Positions 31,759-39,199 of a DNA stretch of 64,000 bases are shown here, piece by piece. Each line of letters opens with the position of its first letter. The first letter of the stretch is position 1. The notes under the pieces are model-generated. The model saw nothing but the letters and a program-made list of their open reading frames with translations, was not told the DNA's origin and did no database searches. Position numbers and translations under genes: made by a program. Source of the DNA: Lactobacillus panisapium (lineage in GTDB: Bacteria; Bacillota; Bacilli; Lactobacillales; Lactobacillaceae). Location: positions 1,333,501 to 1,397,500 of the forward strand of contig NZ_CP048268.1 in the NCBI RefSeq assembly GCF_019469265.1. The letters run 5' to 3'.

Positions 31759-31939
31759 ATGTTCCGGGCAGAAATTCCGGCTGTGAGAGAACATAGATCG
31801 CTCCGACTAGCCCAGCAATCACTGCTAGCAATGAGATTGTTAATGACCTTCTGGTGGTCAGATGCACGTCTGTGTATTCGTTTAAAAAATGCTGCCATGT
31901 GCTTAATATCCTTTCTATTAAGGTAGTTTTGCGTTCCAA
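31757..31939 (-). CDS. Small single-helix membrane protein
   Basis: 60 residues, TTG start at 31939 with GAGGTG seven bases upstream, overlapping DUF771 by 22 bases. The C-terminal half is one membrane helix (SLTISLLAVIAGLVGAIYVL) after a basic patch, so the N-terminus faces the cytoplasm. A competing ORF starting with ATG at 31898 in another frame gives a less protein-like sequence. Similar one-helix proteins occur in early regions of Lactobacillus phages. Confidence 0.5.
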   Translation of the reverse strand: MERKTTLIERILSTWQHFLNEYTDVHLTTRRSLTISLLAVIAGLVGAIYVLSQPEFLPGT

Positions 31940-32256
31940 TCTATTTCACCTCGATGTGTTTCCATCCATTCCGCAGCTGGCTTTTCAAAAATAAAAGTTT
32001 TGCTCCCTTCATCACTTTTCCTTGGATTTACTACCCAGCCGCCATTTTTAAAATCCACTTCGGGAAACTCGTCAAAAATGAATAGCCGAATCCATGGCAT
32101 TGCTTTACCACCACAATATTTCTGAGCGAATTCTTTCATTTTGATAGTTTTTCCCTCGGTGCTTTTTGCTGGAGCGTAGCCACGTTTCTTCATGATTTCA
32201 TCAACAGCTGTGGTAAGTATGTTTAGTGGAATTGGTAATTCAATAGTGTCAGTCAT
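31918..32256 (-). CDS. DUF771 family phage protein
   Basis: 112 residues; small early protein of the DUF771 family, with WIRLFIFDEFPEVDFKNGGWVVNP as the recognisable core, a winged-helix-like segment related to excisionase/DNA-binding folds. Found in the cro-side early operon of many Lactobacillus and Staphylococcus phages. Role unproven. Confidence 0.8.
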   Translation of the reverse strand: MTDTIELPIPLNILTTAVDEIMKKRGYAPAKSTEGKTIKMKEFAQKYCGGKAMPWIRLFIFDEFPEVDFKNGGWVVNPRKSDEGSKTFIFEKPAAEWMETHRGEIDWNAKLP

Positions 32257-32277
32257 TGTTTATTCACCTCCTTTCGG

Positions 32278-32523
32278 TTAAATATCTCCAGATTCTTTAA
32301 CCAGTTCTTCCAGACCCTCTAGCTTATGGAACAGGTTCTGTTCAATTTGCTTTTTATAGAGTTCAATCATTTTTGACTTGAAAGCTGACCACTCTTCAGT
32401 TTGTTTAACTTTCGAGAATAATTGATTGGCTCCACTGTCATCGGTGGATAGACTTTCAAAGTCCTTTGCAAAGCATTGCTCTGCTTCTTCATTAATCTGG
32501 TCGATTAACCAATCTTTATCCAT
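32278..32523 (-). CDS. Hypothetical early phage protein
   Basis: 81 residues, helical and acidic, MDKDWLIDQINEEAEQCFAKDF..., with AAGGAAAAC upstream of ATG. No known motif. Part of the cro-led early operon. Confidence 0.6.
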   Translation of the reverse strand: MDKDWLIDQINEEAEQCFAKDFESLSTDDSGANQLFSKVKQTEEWSAFKSKMIELYKKQIEQNLFHKLEGLEELVKESGDI

Positions 32524-32536
32524 TGTGTTTTCCTTT

Positions 32537-32608
32537 CTAGCTGTTCAGTAAATTAATAATTGAAATTATTAACGCGACAACTGCAATTGCTAACGCAAAT
32601 TCGTGCAT
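32537..32608 (-). CDS. Tiny membrane peptide (23 aa)
   Basis: ATG at 32608, with AAGGAG seven bases upstream, and a 23-residue product: a short polar start followed by a single hydrophobic stretch LAIAVVALIISIINLL. The good ribosome site makes translation likely. Such peptides behind cro may modulate the membrane or serve as leader; function unknown. Confidence 0.5.
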   Translation of the reverse strand: MHEFALAIAVVALIISIINLLNS

Positions 32609-32628
32609 TGCTTTCTCCTTAAATGAAA

Positions 32629-32838
32629 TTATTTGATATCCAAAAAATTGTAAATTTTTCTTCGAATTCTAATAAACCTTTTTCCTGGATATCCATTAAT
32701 TGCTTGACTTACCTGAGCTTCATTTTCGCGAATTTTTTTCGACAATTCTGCTTGAGTCATATTTCTTTTAAAAAGTGCAATTTTTATTTGCTGTTCAATT
32801 TCACCAGTAATAGATTGCAACTTTTCTTCTGTAGGCAT
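32629..32838 (-). CDS. Cro-like HTH repressor
   Basis: 69 residues from ATG at 32838 (MPTEEKLQSITG) with AGGTGG eight bases upstream; the longer ORF to 33000 is non-coding leader. HTH at ~25-50 (MTQAELSKKIRENEAQVSQAING). First gene of the minus-strand early operon, divergent from the CI-like repressor, the standard lysis-lysogeny switch layout. Confidence 0.82.
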   Translation of the reverse strand: MPTEEKLQSITGEIEQQIKIALFKRNMTQAELSKKIRENEAQVSQAINGYPGKRFIRIRRKIYNFLDIK

Positions 32839-33138
32839 AAGTTCCGCCACCTTTCTAAACGTATAAAGATATATGTAAATTAATATGTAAATATTTCTAT
32901 AAACAATTGACAAAACTGCGTAAGAATGCGAATATATAGGTACAACAAATAAGGCAAAAAATGTTTCCCCAAACTTTTTATAGTCTTTTTTTGCAAGCAC
33001 CGTAGTATTACGGCTTATTTTTCTTACAAATTTTTTTATTTGTTTTGTTAATTGTTTACAGCTTTAATATACGTAAGTTTACATAAAAAGTCAAGCGTAA
33101 ACTTACATATTTTTAAATGCGCTTTTAGGAGTATTGAT
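32839..33138. promoter_or_regulatory. Divergent cI/cro control region with operators
   Basis: No gene. Two near-palindromic sites in opposite orientation, ACGTAAGTTTACAT (33071-33084) and GCGTAAACTTACATAT (33095-33110), share the core GTAA-NN-TTAC and lie across the repressor promoter (TAATAT at about 33065). Two further ATGTAAAT copies (32873-32880, 32885-32892) lie in the cro leader. These are the likely operators for CI and Cro. Confidence 0.6.
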
Positions 33139-33882
33139 ATGACAGCGTTTGATAACATAAAAAAGATTGCTAATGAACATGGATTATCATTAATTGAAGT
33201 TAATGATAAAGCTGGCTTAGGTACAAGAACTATTTATAGATGGAAATATAACGAGCCAACTTTAGAAAATCTAAAAAAAGTTGCCAAAGTTTTACATGTT
33301 ACAGTTAATGATTTGTTAACAGACCATACAAATAAAATTAACTCAACAATTAATTCAGCACACAAAGCTAAGTTCCATTTTGACCAAGCTCGGGATAAAA
33401 GTACTCAAATTGTCCATCAATATCCTCAAGGCGGTAGTCCTCTGCAACCTCTAAATGATGATGATATTGAAAAAATTAAAAAGTTAGAACCTCACAACTA
33501 TCAAATTAGGGTACCAATATTAGGAAAGATAGCATGTGGTGAACCTATATTTGCTGAAGAAAATATTGTAGGTTATAGGGATCTAACTTTTGATCACGAG
33601 CCAGACGGTACCCTGTTTCTTTTAAAATGCCAAGGTCATAGTATGGAACCATTAATTCCAGATGGCTCATTGGTTACAATTAGACGGCAACTGATGGTTG
33701 AAAATGGAGAATTAGCTGCCGTCTTAATAGGTGATGAAGCTACGATCAAAAGAGTTAAGTTTAATAAAGGTAATATTATTTTAATTCCGGAAAATAAAGA
33801 TTATGAACCGATAATTCTTGACGAGAAAAATCCTGGTACAATTATTGGTAAAGTAATCCATGTCGATTATGATATCAGTTAG
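33139..33882 (+). CDS. CI-like phage repressor with S24 autoprotease
   Basis: 248 residues from ATG at 33139 with AGGAG seven bases upstream; the longer in-frame ORF has no ribosome site. N-terminal HTH ~1-65 (HGLSLIEVNDKAGLGTRTIYRWKYN), flexible linker rich in Asn/Gln, then LexA-type S24 peptidase: cleavage-site region KIACGEP, catalytic Ser in GHSMEPL and Lys in ATIKRVKF. Maintains lysogeny and would be inactivated by RecA-stimulated self-cleavage after DNA damage. Confidence 0.92.
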   Translation: MTAFDNIKKIANEHGLSLIEVNDKAGLGTRTIYRWKYNEPTLENLKKVAKVLHVTVNDLLTDHTNKINSTINSAHKAKFHFDQARDKSTQIVHQYPQGGSPLQPLNDDDIEKIKKLEPHNYQIRVPILGKIACGEPIFAEENIVGYRDLTFDHEPDGTLFLLKCQGHSMEPLIPDGSLVTIRRQLMVENGELAAVLIGDEATIKRVKFNKGNIILIPENKDYEPIILDEKNPGTIIGKVIHVDYDIS

Positions 33883-33945
33883 ATAGTATTGTCCATAACA
33901 CCAGCGACATTAAACCTATGGCAGATTTTTGAAAGGTAAACTGTT

Positions 33946-34572
33946 ATGAAATTTAAAAAGTTAATGGCAGCAGGAGTTGCTACACTAACATTATTAGCCA
34001 CCAGTGCGAACGTGGTTAGTGCTCATGCTGTAGGTACAGTAGTTTTATTAAATGCTAATATGCCAGCATATAATGCTAAGGGCAAAAAAATCAAAAAAGC
34101 ACGTCCTTTTGCTAAGGGCGATTTATACAAAATTCTTGGTACAAAAAAAATAAAAGGAAAAAAATTTTATCGCTTAACAAAGAAGAAATATATAATTGCT
34201 AAGGATTCTAAGTTGATAGATGACCGTACTATTCCACCTGAGAGACCTGCAAAAGAGCCTTGGCAGTCCAAACACCTAGTTGATACTCTGCCAAGTTTAA
34301 GCGATCAAGTAAAGAAAGCTTTATCACTACAAGGTGAAGATAGACTCGAAGCAGATAAGGAAATAGCAAGTCAGCTTGGTATGTTGAATAAAAATGGTGA
34401 TATTGAAATAGATCAAGCCACTTTTGAAAAAGGAATACAGAAATATACGCAATCTGACGACTCAGCAAAGAATTGGATCGAAAATCCTTCACAGCAATCT
34501 ATAAAAGATCATGATCAACAAATGAAGGATGAAGCCAATAAATTTGGAGATTTTATAAATAATAAACAGTAA
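33946..34572 (+). CDS. Exported SLAP-like protein, lysogenic conversion candidate
   Basis: 208 residues with a clear signal peptide (KKLMAAGVATLTLLATSANVVSAHA). Residues ~30-90 (VLLNANMPAYNAKGKKIKK...FYRLTKKKYIIAKDSKL) match the SLAP wall-binding domain of Lactobacillus S-layer and surface proteins. The C-terminal ~110 residues are charged, helical. GAAAGG precedes ATG. Encoded between repressor and integrase, the place for genes expressed by the lysogen, so it probably changes the host surface (for example adsorption or S-layer interaction). Function is inferred. Confidence 0.75.
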   Translation: MKFKKLMAAGVATLTLLATSANVVSAHAVGTVVLLNANMPAYNAKGKKIKKARPFAKGDLYKILGTKKIKGKKFYRLTKKKYIIAKDSKLIDDRTIPPERPAKEPWQSKHLVDTLPSLSDQVKKALSLQGEDRLEADKEIASQLGMLNKNGDIEIDQATFEKGIQKYTQSDDSAKNWIENPSQQSIKDHDQQMKDEANKFGDFINNKQ

Positions 34573-34576
34573 CGCA

Positions 34577-34624
34577 AAAAAGCCTTTAAGAACTCGTCTG
34601 GAAAACTAATTCTTAAAGGCTTAA
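34577..34624. terminator. Hairpin after the SLAP-like gene
   Basis: AAGCCTTTAAGAA pairs perfectly with TTCTTAAAGGCTT (13 bp, 17-base loop). The T run lies on the minus strand (TTTTTTGCG), the plus strand has only a weak tail, so it may act in both directions between the exported protein and integrase genes. Confidence 0.6.
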
Positions 34625-34689
34625 TGAAAGTGACTTCGGGCTCACGCCTTTCGTCTACCCTATTTTAGCATATAATAAGGAGTTTAAAA

Positions 34690-35817
34690 ATGGCTGTATA
34701 CAAGCGTGGTAATAGCTGGACTGTGCAAGTTTCTTGGTATATTACTGACCCTGATACTAAATCCGGGAAAAAGAAAAAATATAAAACCAAAGGTGGCTTT
34801 AAAACTAAAGCCCAAGCTAAAAAATGGGAAAATGAACAGATTTTAGCAAAAAATAAAAATAATATTACAAATGAAAATCCAGTTTTTGCTGATTATTTTT
34901 GGAAATGGGCAATGACGTATCGCATCCCTGGCAAAACAGATGGTACCAAAAGAAGATATACTTATATTAGCAATGTGGTTAAAAAATATTTTGGTACTAT
35001 TAGAATAAATGATATTAATCGCTCTGTATATCAAAATTTCATCAATGAATATGGTAAAAATCATTCTAAAGTAACCATTAAAAAGTTAAATGGTATTCTA
35101 AAATCATGCGTTTCAGATGCACATGAAGAAGGTATTATTCCACAAAATTTTACTAATCGAATTAACGAAGTCTGGAATGAAACAAGGGCACGACACATTG
35201 AATATTTGTCAATTAAAGAAATTCAGTCTTTACTTAAGGCTACCCAAAGTAGTCTAAATCGAAAGCATACGACTCCTTATGCGATTTTAACTGCAATAGA
35301 GACAGGTATGAGGGCAGGCGAAATTTTGGCTCTTAAATGGTCCGATATTGACGAGAAAAAGCAAACTATTAAAATTAGCAAGTCATATGATTACATATCT
35401 AAAAAAATTAAGCCGCCTAAAAATGAAAGCTCTAAGAGAGTAATCTATGTTTCAAAATCTTTATTAAATACCTTAAACGAACTTAAAGAAAATAACCAAG
35501 AATTTATTTTCGCAAAATTAAATGGTGAACTACCTACTGACAACGCTCTAAATAAGGCTCTGAGATATCGTTTGAAAGAAGCAAATATTTCTAAGAAAGG
35601 TTTTCATTTTCACAGCTTGCGACATTGCCACGTTGCTTATTTAGTTGCTCACCACGTGGATTGGTATGAAATTAGTAAACGGTTAGGTCATTCTAATATT
35701 GGAATTACCATGGATACTTATTCATACATGATTGACGAAATGAAGGCTACACAGCAAAAAATACTCGCAAATGCGCTTGATTCAATGAATGAGTCACAGA
35801 AATTACACTTAGCGTAG
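34690..35817 (+). CDS. int: Prophage tyrosine integrase
   Basis: 375 residues. N-terminal arm-binding domain (AVYKRGNSWTVQVSW, ...KTKGGFKTKAQAK), SAM-like core-binding region and catalytic domain with Arg (TGMRAGEILALKW), HxxR (HSLRHCHVAYL) and the nucleophile Tyr (LGHSNIGITMDTYSYM). Integrates and, with an excisionase, excises the phage. Last phage gene on the right, followed by repeats that may belong to the attachment site. Confidence 0.94.
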   Translation: MAVYKRGNSWTVQVSWYITDPDTKSGKKKKYKTKGGFKTKAQAKKWENEQILAKNKNNITNENPVFADYFWKWAMTYRIPGKTDGTKRRYTYISNVVKKYFGTIRINDINRSVYQNFINEYGKNHSKVTIKKLNGILKSCVSDAHEEGIIPQNFTNRINEVWNETRARHIEYLSIKEIQSLLKATQSSLNRKHTTPYAILTAIETGMRAGEILALKWSDIDEKKQTIKISKSYDYISKKIKPPKNESSKRVIYVSKSLLNTLNELKENNQEFIFAKLNGELPTDNALNKALRYRLKEANISKKGFHFHSLRHCHVAYLVAHHVDWYEISKRLGHSNIGITMDTYSYMIDEMKATQQKILANALDSMNESQKLHLA

Positions 35818-35818
35818 T

Positions 35819-35840
35819 TTGGCTAACATTTGGCTAACAT
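35819..35840 (+). repeat. Tandem 11-bp repeat after integrase
   Basis: TTGGCTAACAT occurs twice in direct tandem immediately after the integrase stop. A perfect 7-bp inverted repeat AATGATC/GATCATT (35886-35904) follows. Possible integrase arm sites near the right attachment site; the core cannot be defined without the left prophage end. Confidence 0.4.
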
Positions 35841-35914
35841 AAACGTCTGAGAATACTGATATAATTGTATTTTTACGGATTATTAAATGATCACCCGGAT
35901 CATTATTTTTAGTT

Positions 35915-35953
35915 AAGACAAGTTTTACTAGATAGTGAAACTTGTCTTTTTCT
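35915..35953 (+). terminator. Terminator at the prophage/host border
   Basis: AAGACAAGTTT pairs with AAACTTGTCTT (11 bp), then TTTTTC on the plus strand. Either ends the integrase transcript or belongs to the host gene upstream of the insertion. Confidence 0.75.
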
Positions 35954-36005
35954 TTGCTTAGCTTAATAGTCTGTCCAAATTTATTTCGATAAAAAGTAGC
36001 TATAG

Positions 36006-36042
36006 CAAAAAAACAGCTGTCATTATTAAGATAACAGCTGCT
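36006..36042 (-). terminator. Terminator of membrane-protein gene 36062-36553
   Basis: Minus strand CAGCTGT/ACAGCTG stem followed by TTTTTTTGC. Confidence 0.7.
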
Positions 36043-36061
36043 TTAATTACTGGAAGTTCGG

Positions 36062-36553
36062 TTACTCATCTTTTTGAAATTTAGCCAGAATAGCCTTTTG
36101 GCGATGAGAACTAACCCGGTAATAAGCCGAAAATAATCCAGCAAATGTAAATACAATAACGGAGCCAATAAGCCACCAGCCAAAATGAACTAAATGAAAT
36201 TCCTCCAAGAATTCATCAAGTGAGCAGATCATTTTAAACCAACCGCCAAGACCAACAAAATACCATGCTGTTGCTTTATTAGTAAAGCTAATTGCAGTCT
36301 GAAAATCATTATCATCTTTGATGATTGTTTTCAAAACTTTTTGGGCACGACTTTTTTCAAAATGAATTTTTAAATTTGGCATTATCCAATACCACGGAGA
36401 TATTTTGGCAATGGATTTACTAGAGTTATCGAAATCCTTAACGAAACGCTTATAATCGGAAAGCTCCATTAACCCCTGGTTTAACGGGAATGAAAATAAC
36501 AGCCAATCACCAATTAGGCTGATACAGTTAATAAACAAAGAAAAAATAATCAC
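36062..36553 (-). CDS. Conserved membrane protein, paralogue A
   Basis: 163 residues, GTG start with AAGAAGG upstream. Two hydrophobic ends (ISLIGDWLLFSFPLNQGLMEL; WWLIGSVIVFTFAGLFSAYYRV) flank a charged cytoplasmic-looking middle (HFEKSRAQKVLKTIIKDDNDF). Over half identical by eye to the next gene (36812-37312), including ATAWYFVGLGGWFKM. Tandem duplication of a Lactobacillus protein of unknown function; adjacent to the prophage insertion. Confidence 0.75.
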   Translation of the reverse strand: MIIFSLFINCISLIGDWLLFSFPLNQGLMELSDYKRFVKDFDNSSKSIAKISPWYWIMPNLKIHFEKSRAQKVLKTIIKDDNDFQTAISFTNKATAWYFVGLGGWFKMICSLDEFLEEFHLVHFGWWLIGSVIVFTFAGLFSAYYRVSSHRQKAILAKFQKDE

Positions 36554-36717
36554 CCTTCTTTAAAATTTATTGTGCTAAAAATAACATGAAATTAGTATTT
36601 TGAATCAATTTTACTCTTTCAAAATTACTAAAGTTTATTATAGCCAAACAAATTAGGTGACGGGTAAAAATCATTTTTATTCTAGCAAGTGGTAGTTAGT
36701 AATAACTTATTTAAAAG

Positions 36718-36778
36718 CAAAAAAGCTGTCTCAACTAAATTTGAAAACACATAATATTTTAGTTGAGACAACTTTTAT
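36718..36778 (-). terminator. Terminator of membrane-protein gene 36812-37312
   Basis: GTCTCAACTAAA and TTTAGTTGAGAC form a 12-bp stem; on the minus strand it is followed by AGCTTTTTTGC. Confidence 0.7.
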
Positions 36779-36811
36779 TAAGCACGTAATAATTGATCCA
36801 CAATCAGTCAA

Positions 36812-37312
36812 TTATTGTTTGCCATTATATTCATTTTTAAACTTCTTTAACATCGCTTTTTGCCGCTTTTGGCTCACCCGGTAATAACCTGAAAACAATC
36901 CGGTAAAGGTTAAAAGAATTGTGCCACCAATTAACCACCATACACTGTATAAATGTACTTCATTGAAGAAATCATACAAAGATGAAATCATCTTAAACCA
37001 ACCACCGAGAGATACAAAGTACCACGCAGTCGTCTTGTCAATGAAGCTCATTGCTGTCCGAAAGTCTTCGTCATCTTTTACAAACTCACGTAAAATCTTT
37101 ACCGCACGTTTTTTCTCAAGGTGAATCTTCCAGATCGGCGCAAACCAATAAATAGGTGAAATTTTGGCTTCAGTCTTACTAGACTGGTCAAATTCTTTTA
37201 AGAAACGATCATAATCATAGAGCTCCATCAGCCCTTGATATAAAGGAAACGCAAAAAGTAACCAGTCACCTAATAAACTTAGAAAATTAATAAATTCAGA
37301 AATTTTAATCAC
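36812..37312 (-). CDS. Conserved membrane protein, paralogue B
   Basis: 166 residues, GTG start preceded by AAAGAA. Same architecture as the 36062-36553 product: LSLLGDWLLFAFPLYQGLMEL, charged middle with EKKRAVKILREFVKDDEDF, TTAWYFVSLGGWFKM, and a C-terminal helix with YYRVSQKRQKAML. Each copy has its own terminator, so they are transcribed separately. Function unknown. Confidence 0.75.
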   Translation of the reverse strand: MIKISEFINFLSLLGDWLLFAFPLYQGLMELYDYDRFLKEFDQSSKTEAKISPIYWFAPIWKIHLEKKRAVKILREFVKDDEDFRTAMSFIDKTTAWYFVSLGGWFKMISSLYDFFNEVHLYSVWWLIGGTILLTFTGLFSGYYRVSQKRQKAMLKKFKNEYNGKQ

Positions 37313-37784
37313 TTCTTTGGAAAAACTTGAGTACTTTGGAAGATCCCAAATACCTCCTAATTACGTTAAAACAAATTTTAGATTATTTTTCAATATCTAT
37401 GTCTGATCAATATTCAGTACTTAATTTACTCAAATTAAAACATTGCGGCGTTTTCAATGATATAAATATTCGATTAATGAAAAAGATAATAAAATACTTC
37501 CATGATAAAATAACAAAATAGCTATTTTACTTTTCCCTATTTCAACATGATTCATCTTTAGTCTACTTCTACACCAGACTTTTAGCAATTGACGAATAAC
37601 CTAAGTTAATGCACTATAATTAATAATTTGTTTTGATTATCATCCCCTTTAAATATTTTACAATTATAACATGAATACTGCCTAATCAAATCTTTTTTAA
37701 TATATAATTAAGATATAAATTTTTAATAATTAGCTTGAATTATCGAAAGTTTCAAGCCTTTTTTAATAATTTTTCTCTTCAAAC
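37313..37784. other. AT-rich intergenic region
   Basis: No convincing gene. A 64-codon plus-strand ORF (37327-37521) has a TTG start and no ribosome site. A small terminator-like hairpin GCTTGAA/TTCAAGC followed by CTTTTTT lies at 37733-37764 on the plus strand with no clear gene before it, so a short RNA could end there. Confidence 0.5.
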
Positions 37785-37813
37785 TTGCTTTTTTATTTTT
37801 TCTTTAGTATGAT
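37785..37813 (+). promoter_or_regulatory. Promoter of the aromatic leader/EIIC transcript
   Basis: TTGCTT (37785-37790), 17-base spacer, TATGAT (37808-37813). The predicted start near 37820 lies just before the leader peptide ribosome site GAGAGG (37831-37836). Confidence 0.65.
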
Positions 37814-37845
37814 ATTGCTTAAATATTTATGAGAGGTTTACTATT

Positions 37846-37917
37846 ATGACGACATTGAAGAAATTCACTCAACCGCAAGTTAAATATTATTTTTGGTACT
37901 TTAGCTATTTGATCTGA
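37846..37917 (+). CDS. Aromatic-rich leader peptide (23 aa)
   Basis: A 23-codon ORF with ATG at 37846 and GAGAGG nine bases upstream. The start is basic (MTTLKKFTQPQVK) and the end contains YYFWYFSY, that is three Tyr-Tyr/Tyr, two Phe and one Trp within eight codons. It stops with TGA at 37915, directly before a set of competing RNA helices and a terminator. This is the layout of an amino-acid-sensing attenuator, where ribosome progress through the aromatic codons sets the RNA fold. No similarity to a structural protein. Confidence 0.7.
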   Translation: MTTLKKFTQPQVKYYFWYFSYLI

Positions 37918-38040
37918 GTGCCTATTCGTTGTTATCTTAGCACACAGTTCAATTAAGAATGACAATTGTGTGATGAGATGCTTTTAAAATAATGCCTTCT
38001 TTTAAAAATCGCACAGTTGTCGTCGTCTGTGCGATTTTTT
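37914..38040 (+). promoter_or_regulatory. Transcription attenuator before EIIC-like gene
   Basis: Segment 0 CTGAGTGC (37914-37921, contains the leader stop) can pair with segment 1 GCACACAG (37940-37947, one mismatch). Segment 1 CACACAGTT (37941-37949) pairs with segment 2 AATTGTGTG (37964-37972). Segment 2 GACAATTGTGTGAT (37961-37974) pairs with segment 3 ATCGCACAGTTGTC (38008-38021) over 14 bp with two G-U. Segment 3 pairs with segment 4 as a terminator: AAAAATCGCACAG/CTGTGCGATTTTT (38004-38039). Thus 0:1 plus 2:3 favours read-through, 1:2 plus 3:4 termination. Confidence 0.7.
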
Positions 38041-38058
38041 ATTGGAGAAATAGAGAGA

Positions 38059-39096
38059 ATGAAAACTTTTAAAAAAATTGGATTAGATACCTTAAACGGG
38101 CTTTCAACAGGAATTGTCGTGGCCTTGATTCCGGGAGCATTAGTTGGTCAATTGGTTAAAATGCTATTACCGCTTTGGCCTGAACTAAATTTTATTTTAG
38201 TCTTAACTTCCTTTGCCTCTGCCCTTCTACCTGCTATTAGTGCCGTTTGCGTTGGCATGACTGGAAAACTATCGCCAATTCAAACTTCATCAATGGCACT
38301 GGCAGCAACTGCTGCAGCGGGCAATTTCAACATGATTAACGGCAAAATAGTTGTTATCGGCAACGGCGATGTCATTAATACCGCAATTACGATTATGATT
38401 GCATACGGCCTAGTTTTATTCCTAGGTAAAAAACTTAGAGCTTACACTATTTTACTTGTACCACTAATTGTTCTGCTTGTAGCTGGTGGTATCGGCTGCC
38501 TAACTCGCATTCCAGTTAGTCAAGCGACCAAGTTAATTGGACTTGGTGTAGAGAATCTGACTAAACTACAACCTATTCTAATGGGCTTTTTTATGGGTAT
38601 TGTCTTTGCCCTGCTTGTGGTTTCACCAATTTCGTCAGTCGGAATTGCAACCGCAATCAATATTTCCGGTATTGCCGCTGGTTCCGCTAACCTCGGTATT
38701 ACGGCAGCTGCTTTTGCCTTAGCTATTTTTGGTTGGAAGTCAAACTCTTTCGGTACTTCTATTGCACATTTTCTTGGTTCACCCAAAATGCAAATGGCTA
38801 ACTTACTGACCAAACCTAAGTTATTGATTCCGTTAATGGTTAATGCTGGCATCATGGGAGTATTAGGTGCAATTTTTAACATTCAAGGTAATCCGATGAG
38901 TGCCGGCTTTGGTTTTTCAGGTTTAATTGGGCCTGTGGCTGCAATGGCAAACCGTCCAACTAATTTTAGCAATATTGCATTAATGACGATCTTATTCTTT
39001 ATCTTACCGATCCTGTTAGGCTTAGTTGCTAACTACCTTCTAAGTAATAAGCTAAACTTCTTTAGTAGTAAAGACTTTGAATTGGATTTTAACTAG
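38059..39096 (+). CDS. PTS_EIIC_2-type membrane protein
   Basis: 345 residues from ATG at 38059 with GGAG upstream; an in-frame extension covers the terminator and is not coding. About ten membrane helices with Gly/Ala-rich segments (STGIVVALIPGALVG, MALAATAAAGNFNMINGK, ITAAAFALAIFGWKSNSFGTSIAHF). Matches PTS_EIIC_2, proteins resembling the PTS membrane subunit but encoded without the A and B partners. Its substrate is not known; control by an aromatic leader peptide suggests a link to aromatic amino acids or precursors rather than sugar. Confidence 0.82.
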   Translation: MKTFKKIGLDTLNGLSTGIVVALIPGALVGQLVKMLLPLWPELNFILVLTSFASALLPAISAVCVGMTGKLSPIQTSSMALAATAAAGNFNMINGKIVVIGNGDVINTAITIMIAYGLVLFLGKKLRAYTILLVPLIVLLVAGGIGCLTRIPVSQATKLIGLGVENLTKLQPILMGFFMGIVFALLVVSPISSVGIATAINISGIAAGSANLGITAAAFALAIFGWKSNSFGTSIAHFLGSPKMQMANLLTKPKLLIPLMVNAGIMGVLGAIFNIQGNPMSAGFGFSGLIGPVAAMANRPTNFSNIALMTILFFILPILLGLVANYLLSNKLNFFSSKDFELDFN

Positions 39097-39113
39097 TAAG
39101 AGTGACATTAAAA

Positions 39114-39197
39114 TAAAAAGGCCCATTAAAGCCAGCAATACATTAACTTGTGTTTGAAACTCAGTTAAACATTTGCTAGCAATAATGGACCTTTTTT
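39114..39197. terminator. Bidirectional terminator
   Basis: AAAAAGG(C)CCATTA and TAATGG(A)CCTTTTTT form a long stem with one mismatch, with T runs on both strands; it separates the convergent EIIC-like and amidohydrolase genes. Confidence 0.75.
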
Positions 39198-39199
39198 AA

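Noticed and set aside
31713-31898. 61-codon ORF starting with ATG inside the small membrane-protein gene
   Set aside because: The other frame gives a membrane helix and a better-spaced ribosome site; this one lacks protein-like composition.
33052-33138. Longer N-terminus for the CI-like repressor
   Set aside because: The extra codons cross the operators and have no ribosome site; the ATG at 33139 has AGGAG.
37327-37521. 64-codon plus-strand ORF between a membrane-protein gene and the aromatic leader
   Set aside because: TTG start, no ribosome site, low-complexity AT-driven composition and no recognisable protein pattern.
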